Shown here one piece after another: positions 11,134 through 23,145 of a DNA stretch of 64,000 nt (position 1 is its first letter; every line of letters starts with the position of its first letter). This DNA is from Dama dama (Eukaryota; Chordata; Mammalia; Artiodactyla; Cervidae), in contig NC_083681.1 in NCBI RefSeq assembly GCF_033118175.1, positions 11,860,001 through 11,924,000 on the forward strand, read 5' to 3'. Both the position numbers and the translations under genes were made by a program. The notes below the pieces were generated by a model, which did no database searches, was not told the DNA's origin, and saw only the letters and a list, made by a program, of their open reading frames with translations.

Positions 11134-12771
11134 AAGAATAGGGGAAGAGACGAAATGGCAGAGGAGGAGCACATCTCTCTCCATGGACGCATCAGGAATA
11201 CATCTTCAGATGCAGAAGATCTCACAGAGCACCAGCTGAGAGCTGGCAGGAGTCCATGATCACTGGAAAGGAATATACAGATCCATGCAAAACTCAGAGG
11301 ATGAAGGAAGGAAGGGACAAAGAGGGAGTGAGCAGGACTGGTCCTACATTCAGGGGATGGGCAAGCTGGAGGAGCGGTGAGATATCCACATAGGGGCAAC
11401 AGGATTGGACAGAGGGGAAGCATTTGAGGCTGTTGGAGAATGAAGCTGCTGATCTGTGACAGTCTGAATGACAGTCTGAGATCCACAGAGACAATCCATG
11501 CTGTAGCCCTATGTACCCCAGAGAGGGACCCAAGTCCACCGGAATACACAGCGGATGGGAGCTGGAGCATATGGACTGGAGAGCAATTCAAGGTTGAGGA
11601 ATGCTATTAACCACAGGGAGATGGCCTGAGGGGGCAGGCCTGAGGATTCTATGGTGGGCAATGCCTCTGGAGGAAAGCCAGGCAGCCACGGAGGCAGGTG
11701 CTACTACTGAGTCATGTGCAGAGGGTAGAGCCATCACTGTAGCCTCTCTCCCCACGCATTGGTGCTGGCAGCTGGCTAACAGAGAAAAACTCCAGAGAGG
11801 GTGGACCTTTGAGTGCCTGATGCTCCGGGCAATAGAGAAGGACCAGCCAGGGAAGCCCTTTGAATGGCAGAGGTTAGAGGAAGATTCTGACAGCATCATA
11901 TCTTCTGAACTCATGGTCACCAGCTTCACTGAGCATCTGAGGCTGCCAGTGTCCCCGTGATCCAAGCTAGCTATGCCACCTCCACACTTGATTCTTACTG
12001 GGGCAGAGCTGCTGGAGGATAGAAAAAACTCTAACAGCACCATATCTCGTGTGCTCGCAGCCACTGGCTTCCCTGTGCATCCGGTGCTGCCAGGGTCCCC
12101 GTTAACAAGCAGCCATGCCACTTCCATACCCAGTCCTCACTGGGCAGATCCAAGTCCTCCAGGTGCAAACTCCTGTGGATGACCACAAGCAGAGGTGGGG
12201 ATAAAACCACAACTGAGTTCCAGGGCCAGAGTGACTAAGAAGAAAATAGAAAACCTTTCCACCAGCTGCACAATCCACAGTTTAAACCTACACAATCAAC
12301 TAGAGAGACTGTGCCTATGGAATAGATAAAAGGCAAATGAGGGCTCCCACACAAGAAAATGCCCTAGGTCTGGCAGCAGTGGAGGTTGGAGGCAAGAACA
12401 TACAGGAGCAGGGCCAAGTTAGAGTCTGAGCTGTCCCCACAGTAGGTTCAGGGGAGAGCTCTCCCCTCAGTTTGGAGGGCCTCCTTGCTAGGTGGACTGG
12501 GCTGTGACTCACAGTCTGGGAAAGGATGCTGACAGCTGAAACCCAACAAAATAATTTATTACTTTTCTTATACTTTGATTTGTTCTCTAGTTGGTTCTGG
12601 ATTTTTTTTCCTCTTCTTTTTTTTCTCCCACTGTTGCTTTGGTTATTGTTTTCATTATTATTATTAACTTTATTTAAACTTTTGAGAAATTTTGTAACAT
12701 TATTTCCTTTATATACTTCTACCTCTATATTGGCTTTTGCAGTTTTTGTGTGTGTTCTTTCTCTTTCTCTC

Positions 12772-12825
12772 TCTTTTTTTTTTTTTTTTTACTTATTGTT
12801 CACTTCTTGGTGTCATTATTCTATA

Positions 12826-12862
<37 letters not shown>
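12772..12862. repeat. T-run and (TA)n inside L1 5' UTR
   Basis: A T-run at about 12773-12790 is followed by a (TA)n stretch at 12823-12862. Frames across it encode runs of Phe, Leu and Tyr-Ile and are not proteins. Confidence 0.9.
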
Positions 12863-12863
<1 letters not shown>

Positions 12864-14711
12864 TTTTATATAATTCTATTTAACTTTGCTTTTCAATTAT
12901 TTCTCTTCATTTTTTTCACCTTGTTTTTAGTTTGTTTTGTTTGCTTTATTCCTCAGTTAGCTCTTTGCTTTGGTCTTGTTTGCTATTTTGTGTTATAGTT
13001 TTGCTTTTAATTGATTGATATTATTTTTTGTTTCCTTTACTCACCAGGTTACTCTCTTACACCCTGTTTCCTTTGGGCTGTTTTTGTTTTGTCTCTGTGT
13101 GTGTGTATTCCTGCTTTTGTTACTATTTGTCTGATTTTCATTTACCATTTGTCTAGGGCTCATTTTTTTATTCATTTTTTGTGTGATTGTTTCAATCCTT
13201 ATTATTGCCCTATAGGGCCTGAGCCTCTGGGGTGGGATCATTGAGTCCAGGACACTAGACTGCCCGAGAACTCCTGAACCAGGAAGCATTAATTAGTGAG
13301 AAATCCCATGAAGGCCTCGTCCTGTATCCAAGACAGGTACCATCCAACTACCCACAGCACCTCACATAAACAACAAGCAAGACAAGAACACAAACCAAGT
13401 CATCAGCAGACAGGCTTCCCACAGATACCCCAAAACACACCATCTCACATAGCTCTGCTTATCACAGGGAAAAAAGCACACCTTTCCCCACCAAAACACA
13501 TGGACAATCCCCTCCTAACATGAAGCCTACACAAACCACTGGATCAACCTCACCCATGGAGGGCAAAAATCAAAAGCAAGACAAACTACAACCCTACAGC
13601 CTGGGGAAAGGAGACTTCAAACATAGTAAGTTAGATAAAATGAAAAGACAGATAATCATGCAGGAAATGGAAGAACAAGATAAAAACCCACATGACCAAA
13701 TAAACGAAGCGGGAATAGGCAAACTGCCAGAAAGGGAATTCAGAGCAATGACGGTAAAGATGATCCAACATCTTGAAAACAGAACGGAGAAAAATGCAAG
13801 AGTCACTGAGCACATTTAACAATGACCTAGAAGAAATAAATCATTAATAAACAGTGCCAAGCCAAAAAAAAAATTATTGAAATTAAAAATACTCTAGAAA
13901 AAAACAATAGCAGAAAAACGAGGCAGAAGAATGCATAAGTGAGCTGGAGTATAGAATAGTAGAAATAACTGTTGAATAACAGAATAAAGATAAAAGAATG
14001 AAAAGAATCAAGGATAGTTTCAGAGACCTCTAGGACAATATTTTTTTTGTAAACACAAACATCACCTTTTTTTAATCTGAAAATCCTTTTCCAATTCCCA
14101 TTTCTTCCATTGAAAATTATAATCTTTCAATGCAAATATGGCGCCTGTTTTAGAATACTAGGAATTGTTGAAATATGCATCTTATAAAAGCAAAGATTAA
14201 TGTATTTTGCAAGAATATATTGCTGAGGTATATACATGAAGATGAGTTACCCAAAAACAAAAAATACATTCTATAGAAATATGGAGAGAAACATTTCAAA
14301 CTATTGATTTTCTCTTGAGCAGAACTTGAATTTTTAAATTTGCAATATTTTGGTTGATCATTACTATTATCCTCTAAAGAATTTCTAATTGTACTTTTTA
14401 TGTTTTTCTTTCAGTCAAATTTTATTTGTTGTTGTTCAGCCGTTAAGTCACGTCCAACTCTGCAATGTGGACTACAGCACACCACGCTTCCCTGTCCTTC
14501 ACTATCTCCCTGAGTTTGCTCAAACTCATATCCATTAAATCAGTGATGCTGTCCAGCCATCTCATTCTCTGTCATCCGCTTCTCCTCCTGCCCTCAATCT
14601 TTCCCAGAATCAGGGTGTTTCCCATCGGCTCTTTACCTCAGGTGGCCAAAATATTGGAGCTTCAGTTTCAGCATCAGTCCTTCCAAAGAATATTGAAGGT
14701 TAATTTCCAAT

Positions 14712-15318
14712 GTTCATCACAGCACTGTTTATAATAGCTAGGACAGGGAAGCAACCTAGATGCCCATCAGCAGACGAATGGATAAGGAAGCTGTGGTACA
14801 TATACACAGTGGAATATTACTCAGCCGTTAAAAAGAATTCATTTGAAGCAGTTCTAATGAGATGGATGAAACTGGAGCCCATTATACAGAGTGAAGTAAG
14901 CCAGAAAGATAAAGAACATTACAGCATACTAACACACATATATGGAATTTAGAAAGATGGTAATGATAACCCTATATGCAAAACAGAAAAAGAGACAGAG
15001 ATGTACAGAACATACTTTTGGACTCTGTGGGAGAAGGCGAGGGTGGGATGTTTCGAGAGAACAGCATGTATATTATCTATAGTGAAACAGATCACCAGCC
15101 CAGGTGGGATGCATGAGACAAGTGCTCGGGCCTGGTGCACTGGGAAGACCCAGAGGAATCGGGTGGAGAGGGAGGTGGGAGGGGGGATCGGGATGGGGAA
15201 TACATGTAACTCCATGGCTGATTCATGTCAATGTATGGCAAAACCCACTGCAATGTTGTGAAGTAATTAGCCTCCAACTAATAAAAATAAATGAGAAAAA
15301 AAAATAAATAAAAGACTC
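14712..15318 (+). mobile_element. Young-type ruminant L1 3' end nested in BovB
   Basis: This is the ORF2 C-terminus plus the 3' UTR (TGCTCGGGCCTGGTGCACTG, GATCGGGATGGGGAATACAT) and an A-rich tail. It is flanked by ATTTCCAAT at 14703-14711 and 15319-15327, a 9-bp TSD lying at the BovB inversion junction. A G-rich stretch (15177-15197) could form a G-quadruplex. Confidence 0.88.
14716..14952 (+). pseudogene. L1 ORF2 C-terminal end
   Basis: The last 78 or so codons of ORF2p are open: TALFIIARTGKQPRCPSADE, then WYIYTVEYYSAVKKNSF and SEVSQKDKEHYSILTHIYGI before the stop. The region is downstream of the RT and is needed for retrotransposition in intact L1. Here the rest of ORF2 is absent because of 5' truncation. 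Confidence 0.88.
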
Positions 15319-16044
15319 ATTTCCAATCTAAAAAAAAAAGAAAAGACATCACTTTGCTGATAACGGTTCACATAGTCAAAGCTACAGTCTTTCCAGTAGT
15401 CACGTATGGATGTTGGATCATAAAGAAGGCTCAGCACTGAAAGAATTGATGCTTTTGAATTATGGTGCTGGAGAAGACTTTTGAGAGTCCTTTGAACGGC
15501 AAGGTGATCAAACCATTTAATCCTATAGGACAATATTAAATGCACCAACATAAGGATTATAGGGTTTCCAGAAGAAGAGAAAAAATAAAGGGTCTGAGAA
15601 AATTTTTGAAAAGATTATAGTCAAAAATTTTTGCAATGTGGGACAACAAACAGTCTCTCAAGTCCAAAGAAGTGCAGAATCCCATACAGGATATTCTCAA
15701 GGAGAAACATGCTGAGACCATATTAATCAAAGTAAAACAAACAAAAAAACAAAAAAAACCACACAGAAAAAATACTAAATGCAGCAATGGAAAAGCAACA
15801 AGCATCATACAAGGGAAACACCATACTGTAAGCAGCTGCTCTTTCAACAGAATCTCTGAAGATCAGAAGGGAATGGCAGAATATATTTAAAGTGATGAAA
15901 GGGAAAAATCTACAACTGAGATTACTGTACACACAAAGGATCACATTCAAAATTGATGGAGAAATCAAATGCTTTACAGACAAGCAAAAGTTCAGATAAC
16001 TTAGTACCACAAAACCAGCTTTACAAAAAATGCTAAAGGGACTT

Positions 16045-16159
16045 GGAGCAGGGAAAGGCTACATACTTCAGTATTCTTGCTGGGAGAATTTAATGGACAG
16101 AGGAGCCTGGCAAGTTGCCTTCCGTGGGGTTGCAAGAGTCAGAAACAACTGAGCGACTA

Positions 16160-16206
<47 letters not shown>
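16045..16206 (+). mobile_element. SINE 3' part with (CA)n tail
   Basis: The body GGGAAAGGCTACATACTTCA through CAACTGAGCGACTAACATAC lacks the tRNA head. A (CA)n tract of about 45 bp follows (16161-16206). L1 sequence flanks both sides. The CA run probably grew from the ACATACACAC tail of the SINE. Confidence 0.85.
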
Positions 16207-16210
<4 letters not shown>

Positions 16211-16249
16211 AAGGAAAAGACCTACCAAATAAAAACAAATAAATAAAAA

Positions 16250-16990
16250 ATAACTAAAACAATTAAGAAAATGCCAATAGGAACATACATATCAATCATT
16301 ACTTTAAATATAAATGCATTAAAGGCTGCAACCAAGACACAGACTGGCTGAATGGACATAAAAACAAGACTTATAATATATACACTGCCTATAATAGACC
16401 CACTTCAGACCTAGAGACATATAAAGACTGAAGGTTAGAGAATGAAAATGATATTCCATGTGTATGGAAATCATAAGAAAGCTGACGTAGCAATTCTTAT
16501 ATCAGACAAAAAAGATCTTAAAACAAAGAATATTAAAAGAGATAATGAAGGACACTACATGATCAAAGGCTCAATCCAAGAAGAAAGCATGACAATTGTA
16601 AATATTTACACACCCAACAGAAGAGCACCTCAATACACAAGGCAAACACTAAAAGACATAAAAGGGGAAATCTACAGTAACACAATAAAGGTAGGGGATT
16701 TTAACACCCCAGTTACACCAACAGACAGATAATCAAATAGAATATTAATAAGAAAACATAAGCCATAAATGACACATTAGAGCAAATGGGCCTACTTGAC
16801 ATCTTCAGAATATTCCATCCAAATGCAGAATACATTTTCTTCTCATGTGTGCACAAAACTTTCTCCTGGATAAATCACATCTTGGGTCACAAATAAAACC
16901 TAGGTAAATTTTTTAAAAAATTGAAAATGTATCAAGCATCTTTTCTGACCACACTGCTCACACTAGATATAAATTACAGGGAAAAGTCTA
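16250..16990 (+). pseudogene. L1 ORF2 endonuclease-domain remnant
   Basis: The intact domain (APE-like) nicks target DNA to start reverse transcription. Seen here are AATAGGAACATACATATCAA at the start of ORF2, then an open stretch 16442-16732 with ADVAILISDKKDLKTKNI, GHYMIKGSIQEESMTIVNIY and KVGDFNTPVTPTDR. The GDFN motif of the domain is kept. A stop follows, then TTCTTCTCATGTGTGCACAA and GATAAATCACATCTTGGGTC in another register. Homology ends abruptly near 16990, where 3' sequence (GGAATATTACTCAGCCATAA) begins. The RT domain is gone. Confidence 0.82.
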
Positions 16991-17521
16991 TAATGGATGG
17001 AATATTACTCAGCCATAAAATGGGACAAATTCAGTTCAGTTCTAGTGAGGTGAATGAAACTGTGGCCTATTATACAGATTAAACTGAATTAGAAAGAGAA
17101 AAACAAATACCATGCATTAATGCATATATATGGAATCTAGAAAAATGATAATGATGAACCTATTCTTAGGACAAAAATAGAGACACAGACATAGAAAACA
17201 TATGTGTGGACACAGTGGGGAAGGAGGGAGTGAGACGAATTGAGAGAGTAGCATTGCAACACATACATTACCATATGTAACCTAGACAGCCTGTGTGAAT
17301 TTGCTGATGCAGGGAACTGAAATAAGTGCTCTGTGACAACCTAGAAGCGTGGGATGGGATGAGAGGTGGGAGGGAGATTCAAGAGGGAGTGGACATATAT
17401 ATACATACCTATGACTGACTAATGTTGATCTATGGCAGAAACCAACACACACTGTAAAGCAATTGTCTTCCAATTAAAACAAATAAATTTTAAAAACAAG
17501 GATGGAAGATTAGGGGCAAGA

Positions 17522-19406
17522 AGCTGTAGAGAAGACACAATATCCCTTTAGACATGATCACAAAGCATGTAGATATTTGTATTTCATGGTAATGCTCATC
17601 AGAGAAAATAAATGAGGGGACTTTCAATGAATGGACATGACCCCTCCCAAGGCGTCAGACAGGTTCTCTCCTCAGCCACTCCACTCCAGTGTTACCGTGA
17701 TCGACACAGGGGCGGAGTAACCATGGTTACACATTGGGGAAGCTACCATCACTGATGAATGTGAGACTTTCCAACAATAGAGACCAAAAACAAGTGTTCA
17801 ATATGGCAAAATTCCTTGAAGAGACCAGGTCTCAAGTTGGTTACACAGGATCCCTTCTACCCTAAGAAGGATAACTGTTTACCTTTAACGGCCTCAGCAC
17901 TTATTTTTCCTGCCCAGGGTGCCCCTAACTGCACCACCATTCAAGGTCTAACATAATATCTGACCTATTGATATGTAATTCCAAACGATGTTGCCTGAGA
18001 CTAAAGGCCCATTTTCTAAGAAAGTAGCTGTTTTCATGGGCTTAAAAACACAAAATGCACAAGCAGTGCTATGTTCTTTATTAAGACAGCCAAACAACAG
18101 TGAATCGGCCTACAAAAGCCTCAGTTAAGATGCCATCCCAGAGGAAATATTCAGTAGAATTGAAATGCATTCCTTCCAGATATATGCATTTGCTGAATCA
18201 CTGATTATATCAAGTCCAATAACATATTGGTCTTGAAAAGAAGGGGTGCAAATAGAATTGATTCCTTCTTCCTTATCTTTATGTCTTTGCTTAGTATATG
18301 TATTTCCTATCCTCACCGACTCAGATGTTGCTATGTTAAATGTTTATAGTTACCAGGGGAGAAATATTCCCACTAGGAGTTATAATAAGAATTCCTCTGA
18401 ACATGATGCTGCAAATATAACCAGTTTGCTTTGGGTCTCTTGTGACAATAAGCTAGTGGTCACATTGTTATGAGGAGCTAGGTTTGCCGCTCTGAAGACA
18501 GAACAGTCGGGTTAGGGAGGAGAATGTGTGAAACTGAGGGGGTTCATTAGGGCAACTCCTGGTGCTGCTCTGCCTGGCCCACTGACCAAGCGTGTGAAAA
18601 CTGCAGCAACAAAGGCAGGGCAACTAAAGATCAGGCCGCTCATGAATAAAGGTCTGAGGTGACTCCACCAGTAAAGCAGAGAGACTAGCCTGGAGTACTG
18701 GCTAAAGACGAGGGGAATCTGGAGAAGAGGTAGAACAGAGACACTGAACATCAATCAACAAGGATGTATGAAGACTAGATGAGGCGGTAGAGGCTATAGC
18801 TTGCCTCAGTGATATCTATCAGAGACTTAGGTGAGCTAACACCTTGGGGGAGAACAGGAATGACTCAGTTTTATACCTGCCCTCCCTGTTATTCTAGAAA
18901 AAGAAATGAGGATATTTTGTTCTCACAGAGATGGAGGTCCTGCATTGTTGAACAAACACTGTATGTGAAGGGCACTAGTGTATCTCTCTGGTGCTAGGGC
19001 TGAGAGGCATCATTCTTTCACACTGACTACTTCAGATCTTCCAACCTTAACAGTGGTTTGTTTTAGCTGCCACCATGAAGATCTGATCTGGGTTGGGGTC
19101 TCAAATACTGCTTATAGGACAATTTCACATCTCTGCCTTGGGTCTGCATCTCCTACTCTGGGGATTCCCTAAGAATGGCTCCGTGGGACTCTTCTTGGTG
19201 CTCACGTATGCTGTTAGAAGCAGGCATGTGTTAACACCCAGTGGAGCCAAACTATTATCACTGAGGGCTGGGAGACTATGGATAAATTCTGCTCTTCTCA
19301 CACCAGGACAGTCAGCCCTATATATCTGAATTCTAGGGGGATCAATTAGTCATTTAGCGACTGTCATAGAGTGCTATGATTCCTGGGGAACCCAGGTTAA
19401 GGTTCT
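17522..19406. other. Unassigned, partly GC-richer sequence
   Basis: From about 17640 to 19340 the base composition is more balanced than in the flanks and I see none of the ruminant SINEs or BovB. Short frames (for example 18512-18754 antisense, 80 codons) have no recognisable domain. It could be old endogenous-retrovirus internal sequence, but I cannot support a family. A 14-bp perfect palindrome lies at 17717-17730. Confidence 0.4.
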
Positions 19407-19641
19407 GGGTTTCCCCTAGTGGCTCTTTTGGTAAGAAACAAAACAAACAAACAAACAAAACCACATCTGCAATGAAGGAGCTCACCTGCAGCACAAGAGA
19501 CCCAGGGGTTGATCCCCTAAGAAGGAAATGACCACCTACTCCAGTATTCTTACCTGGAAAATCCCATGGACAGAGGAGCCTGGTGGGCTGCAGTCCATGT
19601 GTTCACAAGAGTTGGACACGACTTAGTGACTAAACTAGAAC
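19407..19641 (+). mobile_element. Bov-tA type SINE with (AAAC)n inside its head
   Basis: The head GGGTTTCCCCTAGTGGCTCT is interrupted at 19436-19462 by an (AAAC)n run, then continues CACATCTGCAATGAAGG and GACCCAGGGGTTGATCCCC. The body ends GTTGGACACGACTTAGTGAC. The simple repeat splits the region between the two internal promoter boxes. Confidence 0.9.
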
Positions 19642-22600
19642 ACAATCACAGTTGAAGATAAATATATCTTTTTGAATTGCATGATATTTCTAAAGTAAGA
19701 AGAGTGCAATGAAAATACAGTTTAAAGATAAAAGAACTGTGAGTAGAAATGGAATGGGTATTCTCTACCAAATGGTTGTGTATAGACTCTATGTTCAGAA
19801 TAATATTGTTTACAAATACATTACTTTTAACTTCTCTCATTTTATTAGTTTATGTAATAACTTAAGGTTCAAATAGTGAGGACCTAAATTATACTTCTTT
19901 TGTTGATAAAAATCTGTAAATACTGGTCAAATTTAGTACTTATTCTTAACAATAATTTTAAGATTAATTAATATCACAAAATGACATTAATATTTGAAGA
20001 GTAATGAGTGTACTAAACAATGTCCCAATATAATTTTGAAAGAAACTCTCTTTTTGTTTGCAATCTATCATATAACCAAGTAAGAAACTAAGAAGTGAAA
20101 TAATATGTCCAAATACTTGACATGAGTATGTCCAGATATATTAAAAGATTTAAATACAGGTTAAAGTTTGAAGGGCAAGACACTTGTTTCAAACTGTTCA
20201 TACAATAGAAATTTATCTGCCTTCATTTTTTTTCAGGTTTTTCTATTTTAAATTCAATCCCTTTCTCAGTCTCTTGGCTTGCTCTCCTTCTTGTTCTTTC
20301 ATCTCTTGCCTCTCCTCTCAAACTCTGGCTAAGGATGTGCAATAAAAATATGACAACACCAGAATCTTCCTGAATTCCTGTTGTAGTTGTATCATCTCTT
20401 AAGATACTCCACAGAATAGATATCTTGCTTCATAATTCATATAAATATTACCTTAGTTGAATACTTGTGTTAAAAGACTACGTGTCATAAAGTATGTATG
20501 GACTCTGCAGTGTTTAGGGAATTCGAGTGGGAGCAAATGATCTCATGTGATAAGCCTTCATTAATCATAGGTGTCAACATGAGTGAATAAAGCAACATTC
20601 GTGGTTCCTTAAAGGCAGGGACCACTAGAGAGAATGAGAAGTAAAAAGATATATATGACAAAATCATACTCTTAAGAGGAAGTTTGATGCTGTAATATTA
20701 AATTGTGTTATAACTCTTTAGAAGGGTAATATTTCATTATTTTAACAGCTTCCCCTTGTCATATTTACACACATACACACCAGAATAAATAATGCTCTAT
20801 TGAATTTGAAGGCTGATTTTATCCAGTTACATGACTCTCTAGGGTCCCTAAATGCTATTTATCCCACTTCTTGGTTCAGTTACCTGAAGTTTAACACACA
20901 GCATACAAAGAATTTTATGGGTGCTTACATGCTCCAAGAAGAATGTCTCTAAATCCAGAGGAACCCAAACTAAAAGAAAGTATTCAATTATACAAATGCA
21001 TAAAGGAGAAAGCAAAAAGAAAAGGTAGTCATTTGATTTTTAGAGAAAGAGTAAATAAAATACTTTCATCCTTGGTAAGGCATAGAATGGGCTCTTTACA
21101 GTTTTCTGCCTTGTTTGATAAAGTCTGTATCATATGGTGTTCTACTGAGATTTACAGATGATATTCTAATATTTTTATTTTTTACAAGAAAGTATTTTAA
21201 ACTTCTAGTATTCATAAAAGTGTTGATTTTTTCTTGTTTTTCAATATTTTTCAACCAATTCCCAAACAAATATTTTGACAATTACATTACTGACCCTCCA
21301 AAGAGAAGCAATCTATCCAGAGGCACTTAGTAATAAGATACGTGCAGTTTTGGTAACATGCCTCGGTAGATTCTCATCTATCTTGCTTCATCTTGCAGCA
21401 TACACAAAGAGACTGAATTTTCCACAGTTCTATGCGATCACATTGATGCCCCATGACTAGTTCTGAACAACAGAATGTGGCAGGTAGTGATATACCCCAC
21501 TTTATCTTGCTTCTTAACATTTCTTGGAAGTGGACTGGGGGTGTAACCTTCAGCCCTGTGATTCTAAGTAAAGGTTTTGAGATGTCAAAGCCACACAGTA
21601 GAAGGACACTGAAGTGCAGAACCACCACTACGTGAATAGTTCCCAGGAGACATTCCTTACTAGCATCAGACAGTTAAGTAAGAAAAAAAAAAAAAATCCA
21701 TTTTGACTGATGCATTGAAGTTTGGAAACTGAATACTGTAGCAGCCAATGGCAAACACGTTCATTATGTAGGGTCAAATACGGTGATCCTGTAGGTGACT
21801 GTGAAAGTCAAATATATTTATCAGTTCTACAGTTAGAGGGCAAGTTCATGTGTGCAAATTTTTGTGTAATTTTGATCATTTCATATGCATTCACCTAATG
21901 CAATTCCACTGAACAAAAGTAGGATATTTGACCATGATGGGTGGGTTCTTTAAGAATCTGAACACCTGAAATATGAAAAACTGTAATCCTTACTGTGACC
22001 CAAAATGAAGTTTCTCCATCTCTAGTCTCCAACCACAGAAATTTACTTGACATTATTTTATCACCAGGAAGTGATATGTTACTTTGTCTCTACTACAACT
22101 CTGCCAAGATATCTTCCTAGAATTTTAATGTATAGCTATTTATGAAAATAGTGATATTGATTATTGTGGGGAGAGCTATTTTTAACAAACAGTATGACAA
22201 GATATTGAAAATATTAATGAAAGGCTAAAATATGCTATTATTTTTAATTAATAAAAAAATCAATAAGGCATTCTGGAGGAATTGTGTGTGGAGACAGCAC
22301 AAAGGAAACTTATAGAAACATATCTGAAGCAAAGTAAAACATGTAATGATTTTAATAATAAAACCAAGCCAAACTCTATGGAGCCCTCCCAGGACAGACA
22401 CTCCCATGTCCTCTGCTGGCCTCTTGTCTGCATAAAGGCATTTTAGCTGAAGAATAAATTTAGTCAGAGAAGGGAGAAAATGCTGAAGCAAAGGAAAGCA
22501 GTCAATAAGACCAAAGAATAATAGGTTAATTACTAAAGTCACAGACCTTTAGTTCCTCTACAAGAGCTATAGATAATATTCTGAGCCATATCTTTTGAGC

Positions 22601-22909
22601 TATTTTACAGATGTTGAAACCCCTACCAGAGGGAAAGAGCTAACTACATGATGATCAGACTGTAGCCATGACATAAGCTTCTCCCTCTTACACAATTCTG
22701 AGAATTTGCCTCAAGGAAATGGAGACAAACCAACCCAGGAATTGAAGATTAAAGCACTTGGAACAATCAAGATGACCTTGATCAGACCATGACCAATTTC
22801 AAGATGACTGAAAACTTATAAACATCATGTGGAGAATGAGAGTATAGAGACATTGGACCTATAGAGAAAACATAAAATCATACGACTTATTTGTTCTGCT
22901 GTAAAATAA
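19642..22909. other. Unassigned AT-rich unique sequence
   Basis: No exon, RNA gene or ruminant repeat is recognised across about 3.3 kb. An A-run is at 21680-21693. Around 21450-21620 (GACTAGTTCTGAACAACAGA) and 22590-22620 (TTTTACAGATGTTGAAAC) there are hints of very old mammalian repeats, too weak to name. Confidence 0.45.
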
Positions 22910-23145
22910 CTAAATATGTTTATGAAATGAAGTGAAGTCGTTTCAGTCGTGTCTGACTCTTTGTGACCCCATGGACTGTAGCCTGTTAGGCTCCTCCATC
23001 CATGGGATTTTCCAGGCAAGAATAATGGAGTGGGTTGCCATTTCCTTCTCTAGGGGATCTTCCCAAACCAGGGATCGAACATGGTTCTCCCACATTGCAG
23101 GCAGACTCTTTACCATCTGAGCCACCAGGGAATTCCTAAATATGT
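22910..23145 (-). mobile_element. Bov-tA type SINE with 10-bp TSD
   Basis: The antisense body (GAAGTCGTTTCAGTCGTGTC onward) ends in a good head (TTTACCATCTGAGCCACCAG). CTAAATATGT at 22910-22919 and 23136-23145 is a perfect TSD. Low divergence suggests a fairly recent insertion. Confidence 0.93.

Larger units (their letters stand above)
14043..15525 (-). mobile_element. 5'-inverted BovB with extra 3' flank, inserted in L1 ORF1
   Basis: The block is bounded by a perfect 12-bp repeat TAGGACAATATT (14031-14042 and 15526-15537) inside one continuous L1 ORF1. It holds, left to right: T-run; about 376 bp of non-BovB sequence (14049-14424); a BovB 3' end in antisense (14425-14702); a younger L1 3' end (14712-15318); and BovB sequence in sense (15340-15525). 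The two BovB pieces are adjacent in the BovB element but in opposite orientation, the classic 5' inversion of LINE insertions. Confidence 0.85.
13640..16044 (+). pseudogene. L1 ORF1 remnant, split by an insertion
   Basis: ORF1p is the RNA-binding chaperone of the L1 particle. The likely native start is the ATG at 13640 (MKRQIIMQEMEEQDK). The frame stays open through LPEREFRAMTVKMIQHLENR to a stop near 13817. Homology continues in broken frames to 14031 (CAGAGACCTCTAGGACAATA), is interrupted by a 1.5-kb insertion, and resumes at 15538 as GTTTCCAGAAGAAGAGAAAA and onward. The C-terminal part ends near GCTTTACAAAAAATGCTAAA. Stops, frameshifts and the insertion rule out function. Confidence 0.8.
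11149..17505 (+). mobile_element. Ruminant L1 with long 5' UTR, ORF remnants and 3' UTR
   Basis: A GC-richer 5' UTR (11149 to about 12545) opens with GGCAGAGGAGGAGCACATCT. A T-rich UTR stretch follows to about 13200, then an A/C-rich one to 13639. ORF1 remnants (13640-14031 and 15538-16044), an ORF2 endonuclease remnant (about 16250-16990) and a 3' UTR (16995-17500) come next. ORF2 jumps from the endonuclease straight to the 3' end, so the RT domain is deleted. A BovB composite sits in ORF1 and a SINE fragment with (CA)n sits between the ORFs. AAGAATAGGGGAAGA (11134-11148) and AAGATTAGGGGCAAGA (17506-17521) may be a worn TSD, making the 5' end close to complete. Confidence 0.82.

Noticed and set aside
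12526..12998. Hydrophobic frames rich in Phe, Leu and Tyr-Ile that look like membrane proteins
   Set aside because: They translate the T-rich and (TA)n part of an L1 5' UTR. Low complexity explains the hydrophobicity.
18512..18754. An 80-codon antisense frame as a possible host exon or env fragment
   Set aside because: No recognisable domain, splice context or neighbouring frame supports it. It remains unassigned.
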